Source: Tetracentron sinense
Taxonomy: Eukaryota; Streptophyta; Magnoliopsida; Trochodendrales; Trochodendraceae
Reading direction: 5' to 3'
NCBI GenBank assembly: GCA_015143295.1
Contig: CM026557.1
Span: forward strand, 40,557,965-40,621,964
DNA length: 64,000 bases
The position numbers and the translations under genes were made by a program. Below the pieces are notes generated by a model. That model worked only from the letters and a program-made list of their open reading frames with translations. It was not told where the DNA came from and ran no database searches. Of the stretch, positions 54,787-64,000 are shown piece after piece. The stretch's first letter is position 1, and each line of letters begins with the position of its first letter.

Positions 54787-56891
54787 TTACTGCAAAAGGG
54801 GTGTCTCCGCTTTGTTGTGTAACAAAATCTCTATGCAGGGGATGTGGGCTATCTTGGGTCAATCTACCCCTTTATCCTTTTGGAATGGTTTCTCTAGCAG
54901 CAGACATTTCGAAATAACTAGGCGATAGAGCATGGTAGACAGTTTTGGCAAGGAATCGAGCTTGGGACACTCACTGATTTCCAATCTTTCAAGAGATGTG
55001 AGTTCGTGCAGCCTCTCAGGTAAGGATTCGAAATTTGGGCATTTGTGAATTTCAATGTATGCAAGACTGGTGGATAGCAGCCATTCCAGGGAAGACACTA
55101 GAATAGGACATCCTGTAATTACCAAGTCTACAAGAGAGGTGAGTCTGTGAAGCCCTAACCCAGACATAGGCTCGAGATTGTTGCAATTCCTGATATAAAG
55201 TCTGTTTAGGCTAGGCGGAAACTTTCATTTTGGAAAGGACATGGGATTATGAAAACCCTCTATTATCAGATCTTGAATAGATATGAGGTTATACATACTA
55301 TTGGGCAGGGAGTTTAGATTATTGGATTCGAAGATCAAAAGCAATCTCCGGCTGGCACTGAAGAACCTTTCTTCTGGAAAGGACACAAGATTACTCCTCC
55401 TGATTTCCAAATCACATAGAGAAGTGAATTTGGACAAGTTATCAAGTATGGACTCAATATTCCAACAATATTCTATCACAATTCTTGTAAGTGTGGTGGA
55501 AAATCCTCTTTCAGGAAAGGACATAAGATGAGGACACCCCTTGATTACCAATTCATTGAGAGATGTGAGGTTGTGTAGGCCCTCGGGTAGGGACTTCAGA
55601 TTCGTGCATTGTATGATCTCAAGTTGTATAAGCCTAGACGGAAACTCCATTATTGGAAATGACTCTAGACGTGAACGTCCTTCAATTTTGAGGGGAGAGC
55701 AGTGTAATTTCATAAACTAGAGGGAAGTCAAGGGAGGTGAGTGTAATTTACCAAATAACAAAATCACCCTTATTCTTATTCTACAAAGTGTTTTAAACTA
55801 TTTAAAAGAGATTATAAGGTATGCAGTATTTTCATTAGAATCCATGAGCAATTTGAATGAATCACTTAGGGTGTGTCCCATTTTAGAATGTCAGAATAAC
55901 CAAAATACCCCTACGTCGGATTTAGGATTTGGATGAAATTTTTGGGGTTCTAAAACATTTAAGGGTAATAGAGGCTCTAGGGTGATCCCTAGGGGTGGGT
56001 CCCACCTTGGAGAGTTAAGAGAAAAAAAAAAGAATTGTCACCAATTGAGCCCAGAAATAGGGTGTCTACAGTACTTCAGCTTAACTAAAAATGAATCTAG
56101 ATCCATGAGATCACATGATTCCCGAGTGACCTTATGAAGAATCACAATTTTTAACCGCATAACATCAAATTCTTGTAACACACAAACCCACATTTTGAAA
56201 TCAAAATGCTCCTCCAATCTCTTATCATTATACACTAGTTCAGCGAGGGTCGACTTGCCATCCCTACATATACTGAAAATTGGAATTACACACATCTTAT
56301 CATCACTAGGTTCATTCAAAGAATGCAACAATCCAACTATGTTCTCCTTGTCTTTCTCTCTGCCATAAGCATGAGATTCATCTACTAAGGAACTCGTCAG
56401 TAGTCTTTCTCTCACACTAATAGATTTCTGTCAAACTCTCTCTCTCTCAAATCAAGATCATCCCTTTTTTATGCGATTCTGTCCAATTTCTACACAATAT
56501 GTTTAATCTTATGAGATAACCCCAAATTAAAAAAAAAAAGTGTTTTGGGTACAGGAAGAAAAAGGGGTTAAATTTCGTACCTGATTCATGTTTATTTGAT
56601 ATTAGTCGATTAATTTCCAGTCCAAAGCTTCGGTTGTAAACTTGTTCAATATGTCATCGGCATCGTAAGCCACTGCTTGAGTTTGTCTAGCCACATTTTC
56701 ATTGTCATATTAGTAATTTGTTTCTCCTCTACATCATTAAGCACAACTTGAATTTTCAACAATATCCTCCCCATCCTTTTTGGATCAGTGTCGATGTTCG
56801 ATTCGAGTGCAATCACTCTCAACAATAGAGAGACCAACTTATCAAAAGACAATTGAAGGAATGAAGATAGAAATGCCACTTCAACAACCAT
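54787..56891 (-). pseudogene. CC-NLR (RPP13-like) pseudogene
   Basis: In order on the minus strand: (1) coiled-coil Rx-type N-terminus, 56891-56646, from MVVEVAFLSSFLQLSFDKL to VEEKQITNMTMKMWLDKLKQ; the AYDADDI motif follows only after a frame change. (2) The start of NB-ARC, 56415-56038, with a P-loop position reading SICRDGKSTLAELVYND (first Gly replaced by Ser) and FDFKMWVCV. (3) A gap: the rest of NB-ARC and the first LRRs are missing and replaced by a 350-bp stretch that includes an AGTGTAATTT repeat fragment. (4) LRRs, 55713-54859, closely related to 32060-31534. A TGA at 54859-54861 replaces the Trp codon just before PKIAHIPCI, the usual C-terminal motif, and the natural stop is at 54787. 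A functional receptor is about 1000-1400 residues. This copy is dead. Confidence 0.85.
55690..56037. repeat. AGTGTAATTT repeat fragment in the NLR gap
   Basis: Bases 55690-55756 carry 'gaggggagagcagtgtaatt' and 'gggaggtgagtgtaatttac', the same words as the ends of the palindrome-spacer element but only 70 bp apart. It looks like an internally deleted copy or joined ends. LRR homology stops exactly at its left border. The rest to 56037 is unassigned. Confidence 0.5.
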
Positions 56892-57418
56892 TCTATCTTC
56901 TTCATTTCTTTGTAGACAAAAATGAAGGCAAACGAAAGAAGATAGTCCACAATCAAACCAGAGACCGATTTGTTTTATGAATTGTGATGAAGCAAAAAGC
57001 CTCAGTTATGGTGGGAACAAAGGAGTCGTAGACTCCACACAATTAAAATCATTATTAAAATCTTGCGATCCTATGACATCATAACATGGGACTTGTGCAT
57101 CCTATAAAAGCCTTTTCAAGTTATTTACTTAACACTCGCCTGCTCGTGACAGTTGCAATGTTTGTACACTTAATGGTCATGGAATTATTGTGCGGTGGTT
57201 GATATATCCACCGCTCTAACACACTAAACAAGACTAACCGGGGTTGTGGCCTAATCATATTTTGAAACAAAAAAAATGATATTTTCCTTGAATTAGTTTA
57301 TTTTACATTAATTGAGTTACTCTACTAAAGCATAATTCAAGTAATATTACTTGATACCCAATGTAATATTACCAAAATCAAGTTATTTTACTTAATATAT
57401 GAAAAGTCTTTGATGGGA
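56892..57418. other. Intergenic with SINE-like 3' tail
   Basis: Bases 57232-57278 ('actaaccggggttgtggcct' followed by an A-rich run) match the 3' end of the SINE at 14126-14304, suggesting a 5'-truncated or diverged relative. The rest is AT-rich without a gene. Confidence 0.4.
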
Positions 57419-57423
57419 TGGAA

Positions 57424-57957
57424 TGTTAGGATTTTTCTTATTAAATAAAAAACTCATGTTGTCCGATGCAATCCTTAGGTTTTCAAAAACTCAGATTGTA
57501 TTGCTATCACTAGAGAGTAATAAGGTTAAGGGGTCTCACTAAAGAAAAGTGATCAAACAGGGACCCTTAAGTGTTATTAAAGCTAATAAAATGGTCAGGG
57601 TTGGCAACCGTTAGATCTTTGGTGTGATTCCTCTCAGCCCTTGGATTTTATGATGGGTAGGATTCCAAGGGTATATAAAGAAAGAGGAAGTCTCTCTTTT
57701 CTCTTACGTCATTTAGAAGCCCAATTGAATCAGACCTAAGGAGAAAAGAGAAGACTCCTCTCATCCTCTCAAGCGCCGAGAAACCCAACATCACACTGTG
57801 AAGGGAATAGGGAAATTCCAGCAAAAGGTGTGTGATCATCTCTTTCAATCCCTGTCTCATTTGATTATGAATTCTAGAAAATTAATTGCATGGTCTAGAT
57901 CTAGGATTGAAATAATCTTGTTTATGTCTAACATATTATTATTCTTGAATCCCAACA
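57424..57957 (+). repeat. 5' LTR of the copia element
   Basis: The LTR begins TGTTAGGATTTTTC and ends AATCCCAACA, and contains 'gggtatataaagaaag' (57670-57685), a strong TATA box for the element's transcript. Its partner at 62895-63428 has the same length. Confidence 0.9.
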
Positions 57958-57959
57958 AT

Positions 57960-57972
57960 TGGTATCAGAGCT
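57960..57972 (+). promoter_or_regulatory. Primer-binding site, initiator-Met tRNA
   Basis: TGGTATCAGAGCT lies 2 bp after the 5' LTR and is complementary to the 3' end of plant initiator-methionine tRNA, the usual primer of copia reverse transcription. Confidence 0.85.
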
Positions 57973-58771
57973 TAGGCTTGTATCATGTGATTAAAATTTT
58001 CTAGCAAATCATAATCGGAATTTGATTTATTTTTGGATTTTTTATGATCAAATTTTTATTGATCTAAGTTATTGTTAATTAAGGTAAATCAAATAAATAG
58101 AATGGATTGATTTTCAGATTTGATAATCAATTTTATTGTTTCCTTATTAATTTTTGGATTTGAATAATAATGTTTAAAGAACCAAGTGATTTCGATTTAA
58201 GGAAGATTTAAAAAAAAGAATTAAAAAAAAGGGTTTTTAACGTTTCAATTGGACAGCAATTCCGCCGCCGTTCGTCACCAAAGGAGGCTGCCAGTGGTTG
58301 GGTTTTTCTCGCCGGATCATGGCCGTCGTGTTGGCACCGGCGGCAACCGGTAAGATGGCCGGTAGGGCCTCCAACAAAGGAGAACAAGTAAACAATATTT
58401 AGGGTTTCAAAATAATAAAATAATTAAAAAAAAAAAAACTTGTGCGGGTTAGGAAGACGAGTCACGACGGTCAACCCGACCCTGTGACCCGATTCGAACC
58501 CAAAACCGAAATCAGGATGGGTCTTGGTTTGACCCATATAGTACGTGACCCGAATATACCCAAACCCGGTTCACTAGACCGGCCGGTTCAACCCGACCAA
58601 GTATTGAACCAGACTGAGCCTTGTCTTGGACGCGTACAGACCATCGAGTCGCGTGCGTGACGCGCAGACCGAGCGTGACGCCCAAACCGCGCGTGAGAAG
58701 GAAGCCCCTGTGCGTGATGCGCACTCCCTGCGTGTGAGGTGTGTGTGTCACTCGTGCTCCAGGACTCTTTT
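57973..58771 (+). other. Copia internal 5' leader
   Basis: This is a non-coding leader between the primer site and the nested hAT element. It becomes GC-rich at 58260-58780 ('gccgccgttcgtcacc', 'gcgtgacgcgcagaccgagc'), unlike the rest of the element. The overlapping short frames in both strands here look like composition artefacts. Confidence 0.5.
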
Positions 58772-58779
58772 GTGGGAAG

Positions 58780-59563
58780 TAGGGGTATCAATTGGGCTGG
58801 TCTGGCCCGAAGGCCGATTGTTCGGCCCAAAGTTTGGGTGGGCTGAGCCTTCCTTATTTTGGGCTGGGCTGAGTTTGGACAAGAATATAGGCCCGAAGTA
58901 AATATTGGGCCGAGCTTGGCTGCCCTTAGCTTAGCCCGAATTCAGCCCGGCCCGAACTAAAGATATTTTATGCTTTTATAAATAGTATATATAGATAGAG
59001 AAGACTCACAAGCTAATCTCATTCTCATTGAATTGGAAGTAATGTGTTTCACATGGAGAAACTATTTTTGTATTTGCTATCTAAGAATGTTACTAGTAAT
59101 AAAATTATTCTTAGCCTTATTTATTAAGGGTTTGAATCTAGTTCTTTTGCTATTGGAGAAACACTTCCCAAAATTGATTATTAGTTAAAATAATTAGGTA
59201 CCTAGAATAGTGATTGCTTAATTTTACTAAACTCTAAATTTGTTTACTAATTAAGTTCTTGTCTATTGCATGTCGGTGTTTAAAGGAAAGTTAACAAGTA
59301 ACTACGGGAGAACTTAGCCTGAATTCGGCCCATACTCAGCCCACAAGCTACTCAATTTGGGCCAGCCCGAACTCGGCCCACACTCTGCTTACTTTGGGCC
59401 AGCCCTAACTTGACCTGAAGCCCGAATATATTTGTGAGCCGAGTTTGGGCTGGGGTGCTCGGGCTGAGACTAGGCCGAGCTGAGCTTGGGCTAAGGTTTT
59501 GAACTTTGGGCCGAGCTTGTGCTAACCCCAACCGGACCAAGCCCGGCCCGATTGCCACCCCTA
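58780..59563. mobile_element. hAT-type element nested in copia, 784 bp
   Basis: GTGGGAAG occurs at 58772-58779 and 59564-59571. The ends are TAGGGGTATCAATTGGGC and the inverse TAGGGGTGGCAATCGGGC, giving terminal inverted repeats and an 8-bp duplication as in hAT elements. GGCCCGA and GGGCCGAGC words fill both subterminal regions, as expected of transposase-binding repeats, and the middle is AT-rich. There is no transposase. Confidence 0.85.
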
Positions 59564-60318
59564 GTGGGAAGTGTCCGACCTTTCATAAGGTTTTTGGGTG
59601 TTCTGATTCCATTTTTGGGGTCCATTTGGACTTCTGAGCATTGTAAATAGCTGTTTTAGTGCATGAATATCACTTTCTTATGGTTTTAACATGAAATAAA
59701 GGAAGAACTTGATACTTTTACCTAAAATTAATATCAGGAACTAAAGTTAGATCATCCTATGGGGTTTAGGTTTGATCTGTAAGGCGGTCATTCGAATGGT
59801 CATAACCAAAGTAGGTTAGATTGTTTTGCCCAAAGGTGACCGTCCTATGGAGGTGATGGTTATTTGAATTTAGGGATTTCAGTCTTCTTAAGATTGTGAT
59901 TTTGCACTCATCCACATTGAATAGCTAATTTTGCCCAAAAGGTGTCTAGGGACTTCATGTATACTGAGTGAGGCAGAATGATTTGTGCGTGGCAGTGAGA
60001 GAAGGATAACCTTCTTGCCCAAAGGTGTGGAAGTGTCCCAATCAATCCAAAACGTGATAGATCAGTTTTGTGCGCAACTGTTGTCGCCAATTAGGAGGTG
60101 AATTGCATGTCGAATTCTCTTGCCCAAATGTGTGATTAGATGATGTGCCCACCTATCCCGTAAAGTGGAAGTAAGCAATCTTAAAGTAAACCATTGTAGC
60201 TATCCGACTTAACCCCAAGACCGAATTAGAATAATAAAACTTAAATAAAGTCATGCAAGGACAAATATAAAGTGAATTATTATTATAATTTGTGAGACAT
60301 CCCATAACATAGAAAACA

Positions 60319-61248
60319 ATGACTTTTTCAGATATAGACGAGTCTGTTGTTCATAAACATTTGACTGGGATTGAGCCATCGAATGGTTCAAACTATGGTT
60401 TATGGAAGATACAGCTAGATATAGTTTTGGGTTGCCTTGATTATGACTTTGTCCTCTTGGAGGAAAAACCAGTTGCTCCCATTGCTGAGTCTTCTAACTC
60501 AGATAGATCCTTGCATTTGAAGTGAGAGAAGGCTAATACGATGACCGTGATGATCATTAGGGCTTCTGTTCAAGAAGCCATCAGTGGTGGTATTCCTGCT
60601 GTTGATACTGCCAAGGTTCTTTTTGAGACTATCAGGAAGCAATTTATGAGATCTGTTAGGTCTTGTTAGTACAGTTATTTGACTCAATTGATTTCATTGA
60701 AGTATGATGGTGTTGGAAATATTCGGGAGCACATCTTGAAGATATCTAAGTTGATTATCTCTCTTAGAGAGCTGAAGTTGACCATTGAGGATGACATCAT
60801 GATGCATTTGGCTGTAGCTTCGCTTCTTCAATCATTTGATGTTTTTAAGGTTAATTATAGTGCCTAGGATAGGAAGTGAGACCTACATGAGTTGATAATT
60901 GTGTGTGTTAGTGAGGAAGAGCACATGAAGCGCGGGAAAGCTGAGTTTGCGAACTTGGCTGTGAATTTTGGTAGCAAGAAGAATTTTAAGAATAAGAGAT
61001 TCCAGAAGCCTAATTTACAGAATTTCTGACAAGGACAAAATTCAGGATAGAGTCGAGGACAGAGTTTAGGTTATAATTCAGGATAGAGTTTGAGACATCA
61101 ATTTCAGGGAAAGGATAATACTAATGAACCAGAGGAAATTGAGTGTTTCTTCTTCAAGGAAAAAGGTCACATGAAAAGGGATTGTTTCAAATATAAGGAT
61201 TGGTGTCGGAAGAATAAAGGAGTTTATTCATCAACAAAGCGCCAAGGC
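60319..61248 (+). pseudogene. Copia gag, one frame with seven in-frame stops
   Basis: From the ATG at 60319 a single register can be followed to the zinc knuckle and beyond: SNGSNYGLWKIQLDIVL (copia gag N-terminus), LTQLISLKYDGVGNIREHIL and LKLTIEDDIMMHLAVASLL (UBN2-type capsid helices), then ECFFFKEKGHMKRDC. The knuckle should be C-x2-C-x4-H-x4-C, but its second Cys is Phe. Stops lie at 60523, 60667, 60865, 60877, 61027, 61048 and 61084; there is no frameshift. Several fall where Trp or Gln would be expected (TGG to TGA, CAG to TAG), as cytosine deamination would give. Gag forms the cytoplasmic particle; here it is inactive. Confidence 0.8.
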
Positions 61249-62883
61249 TGAGGAGCTACTATTTTTTGGGGGAAATATGCACCAACAGTATTGGAGACTG
61301 TTAGAACTTGTTGATTAATATTAGACTTTATTTATGTTTTTACTATTAGATGTTACTTTCATTGTGCCGTTGTTTATGCAAGATATTGTTTATTTTATTT
61401 TGGATACAGTTTAGTTTTATCCTTGAGGTGAGTACACTCTCCATCAGATATATTTTTTAGATAGTTGGTAGTAATATATTAGTGGTGATCTTTATTAACT
61501 ATCTTTGAACTCATATTTTATATCATCGTTGTTGTGTATGTTTGTTGATTTTATGGCAATAATTTTATCACAAACCGGCACTAGTTCCTTTTAGGAGTTT
61601 TTTCTAGTTTTCTAGATGTTGTGAATAGTGAAGACTCTCTTGAGTGGCTGGATGCAATGAAATAGAAATTATAGTCTATGAAAATATATTTTGTTTGGAA
61701 ACTAATTTCATGACTTGTTAATTCCTCGGTCATTGGGTAAAGGTAGATTTATCTCAAGATAATTGTGACTTTTGTGACAATTTGAATTATAAACTTGAAG
61801 TAGTGATTTACTTGGATCGGTGTATATAGCTCAAGGTCAGTGGGAGCAGATTTGTAATTATGTATTGTACGGCAAATATTTTTGATATAAGATATATATG
61901 AAGATAAGTTATATTTTGGATATCAAGATTACCATAGATCATATTTCTAGACGTTTGGAGTTATCTCATAGGATTTCGTGTTGGTTTACAAGAGATATAT
62001 TGAACTAGAAGTTGTAAAGTTATTCAGACTCTGATTTTGCTTGTTTTCAGGATAGTTTGAAATTCTCATCAGATTATGTGTTGTTGTATGTTTGGATTCT
62101 GAACCCGTTAACTAAAGAACTCTCTGCCATAAATTTTTAAGAACTTGTTACTCCTGTGAGAGTTTTAGAATCTTTTGATTCTTATTTAGTGGGAGTATTG
62201 TTTATTGTTTTCTATTTCAGTCATTTATATGATATACATGTCATTGTTTTACACTCTTAGATATTGAATTGCTATGGTTATGCAAATGAAATATTGATGC
62301 ATCATTTGATTATGTTATGTATTTGAACCGCACGTGCAAAAGATAAAGACATCAAGTGATGGATTTCACATGGCGGATGCCATTGATGTAAAGGTTGCTC
62401 GAGAGCTTCGCACAAAGCTCTCAAGTTGCTTGGGCTGAACATGGTTAGGCACCATGTTTGAGGCCTTCATTTTGGATACAAGGTGATGGACGTCACATGA
62501 AGGTTGCCGTAAAGTATCGGAATGACATGTACATGCTTAAATGCATGTAGCGTGGACAATTTTTGGACGTACGCATTTTTGATCACATAAGGTTGTGTAC
62601 AGTCCATATCACACCATACTTAGCCACTATAAAGAACCGCTCTGAAACATTAGTATTACTAGCTGTTTGACCATGGAGTGACTTGCATCATAGTAATGAA
62701 CACTAGTAGATGCTAAATGCTTCTATGATCACCGTTAATAGTGCTTTTGAATCAGAGTGACAGTTAAAAAACACTTAATTCTCGACAGCAATGTTTTTCA
62801 AAAATTAAAAGAGTGGCCACTCATGTTTTTAAGGTTGTTCAATCCGAAGAGTCTTTTTATTTTATTTAAGTATTGTTTGGACC
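61249..62883 (+). other. Copia internal region without pol
   Basis: There is no protease, integrase, reverse transcriptase or RNase H motif in any frame. The sequence is AT-rich with stop codons throughout. The pol genes were either lost or never part of this element type. Confidence 0.6.
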
Positions 62884-62894
62884 AAGTGGGAGAT
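62884..62894 (+). promoter_or_regulatory. Polypurine tract of the copia element
   Basis: AAGTGGGAGAT stands directly before the 3' LTR, the usual copia plus-strand priming site. Confidence 0.8.
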
Positions 62895-63428
62895 TGTTAA
62901 GGTTTTTCTTATTAAATAAAAAACTCATGTGGTCCGGCACAATCCTTAGGTTTTCAAAAACTCGGATTGTATTGTTGTCAATAGAGAATAATAAGGTTAA
63001 GGGGTCCCACTAAAAAAAATTGATCAAACAGGGACCCTTAAGTGTTATTAAAGCTAATAAGATGGTCAGGGTTGGCGATCGTTAGATCTTTGGTGTGATT
63101 CCTCTCAGCTCTTAGATTTTATGATGGGTAGAGTTCCAATGGTATATAAAGAAAGGGGAAGTCCCTCTTTTCTCTTACGTCATTTAGAAGCCCCATTGAA
63201 TTACACCTAAGGAGAAAAGAGAAGACTCCTCTCATCCTCTCAAGCGTCGAGGAACCCAGTATCACACTGTGAAGGGAATAGGAAAATTTCAGCGAAATGT
63301 ATGTGATCATCTTTTTCAATCCATGTCTCCTTTGATTATGAATTCTAGAAAATTAATTGCATGGTCTACATCTAGGATTGGAATAATCTTGTTTATGTTT
63401 AACATATTATTATTGTTAAATCCCAACA
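62895..63428 (+). repeat. 3' LTR of the copia element
   Basis: This begins TGTTAAGGTTTTTC and ends AATCCCAACA, 534 bp, with 'ggtatataaagaaag' as TATA box. It differs from the 5' LTR by scattered substitutions. The direct repeat TGGAA follows. Confidence 0.9.
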
Positions 63429-63433
63429 TGGAA

Positions 63434-63865
63434 AAGTAACAAGGACTTTAGGGCATTCCAAATTTTTTGATGCCCTATCGCATTTTCTCGGGAGTAGTTT
63501 TAGGTTGCCCTATGGTGGATGATCTTAGTAGAATTTATAATCTTACTTAGCTAAATGGATCTCGAGCCGAGGACAATCATCAAGATTGATGAGAATATGC
63601 ACCATTTTTGGAAAGGGAAATTCTAGAATCACTGAAAATGAACTCTCTTACTGAGAGTAGAGAATGAAACTTGGTGTTGTTTTTATCAATTATTTGTGCA
63701 AAGAGTTAAAGCAATAACCATTTTGAAGATGATGAATAATTTCTTACATTGACTCAAATGTACTAACACACTAGTCGGCCTTTTTTATTGGTTAGTAATC
63801 GCTGAAGATGACCAATATTTTGTACCCGATTCGCATCGATTTGACATTCATCTTTCAATTTCTAG
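63434..63865. other. Intergenic between copia and NLR fragment
   Basis: No gene or repeat boundary was identified. Being directly downstream of an NLR N-terminus on the minus strand, it may hold decayed NLR sequence, but none could be read. Confidence 0.35.
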
Positions 63866-64000
63866 TGCAAAGTTTCAGTTGCAAATTCGTCTAATTTGTC
63901 ATTGGAATTGTAAGCAGCATGCTTGATTTCGTCTAGCCACATTTTTACTACCATGTCAGTTATTTGTTTTTCCTCTACATAAGCACAACTTAAATTTTCA
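63866..64000 (-). pseudogene. NLR coiled-coil N-terminus, cut by window edge
   Basis: On the minus strand this reads VEEKQITDMVVKMWLDEIKH, AAYNSNDKLDEFATETLH and a stop, matching the Rx-type coiled-coil end of the NLR at 56891-56646 (VEEKQITNMTMKMWLDKLKQ). The frame just before the motif is shifted relative to the paralogue, and the stop comes where the gene should run on into NB-ARC, so it is likely broken. The start lies beyond the right edge. Confidence 0.7.

Larger units (their letters stand above)
57424..63428 (+). mobile_element. Ty1/copia element, complete but gag-only
   Basis: Two 534-bp LTRs (57424-57957 and 62895-63428) both start TGTTA and end CCCAACA, and TGGAA is duplicated outside (57419-57423 and 63429-63433). 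A primer site and a purine tract are in place. Inside are a broken gag (60319-61248), a nested hAT element (58780-59563) and about 1.6 kb of non-coding DNA where protease, integrase and RT would be, so it is non-autonomous. The LTRs are still easily aligned, with scattered substitutions, so the insertion is not extremely old. Confidence 0.9.

Noticed and set aside
58442..58901. Four overlapping frames of 72-91 codons on both strands
   Set aside because: They lie in the GC-rich copia leader and run into the hAT element. Simultaneous open frames on both strands with repeated HAR/TRD words indicate composition bias, not genes.

Overview
The window looks like AT-rich nuclear DNA from a flowering plant, probably a eudicot. 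The reasons are an intronless cytokinin-type UDP-glycosyltransferase, coiled-coil NLR (RPP13-like) fragments, Ty1/copia elements primed by initiator-methionine tRNA, Helitrons with CTAG ends, hAT and Mutator MITEs, and a caulimovirid-like endogenous viral insert. The species cannot be named from the sequence. Only one gene looks intact: a 474-residue zeatin O-glucosyltransferase-like UGT at 14357-15781 (minus). Almost everything else is pseudogene or mobile DNA.

Region 1-19.2 kb. A UGT locus is duplicated about 12.3 kb apart. The copy at 2091-3490 is frameshifted, and the copy at 14357-15781 is intact and has gained a SINE behind it. Between them lie a 5' LTR with primer site, two degraded copia 3' ends (one split by a hAT element with an 8-bp target duplication), a decayed LINE with RT, zinc-finger and RNase H domains, a cluster of foldback MITEs, and a complete 1.33-kb Helitron that carries a nested MITE.

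Region 19.2-46.1 kb. This is a giant imperfect palindrome. A core of about 6.8 kb occurs on both sides of a 1.9-kb spacer in opposite orientation. Subtracting arm-specific events makes the arms equal in length. The left arm carries a 3243-bp solo LTR with a GGTCC target duplication and an internal partial duplication. The right arm carries a 1.6-kb unclassified insert and a 5.5-kb caulimovirid-like insert (capsid-like protein with zinc knuckle, aspartic protease, unknown downstream protein, no reverse transcriptase) placed inside a (TA)n tract. The inner ends of the arms hold rearranged NLR gene pieces, and the spacer holds more LRR sequence and a tandem array of about 140-bp units.

Region 46.1-64 kb. 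A probable 4.7-kb Helitron contains a 2079-bp solo LTR with a GGTGG target duplication. It is followed by a second NLR pseudogene (54787-56891), then a complete but non-autonomous, gag-only copia element (57424-63428, 534-bp LTRs, TGGAA target duplication) that itself contains a 784-bp hAT element with the 8-bp duplication GTGGGAAG. The right edge cuts into another NLR N-terminus.

The window therefore reads as a decaying NLR/UGT duplication zone with nested insertions, where the palindrome's opposite arm supplies empty sites that order several insertions in time. Element boundaries, duplications and motifs were read by eye; no alignment or database search was run.
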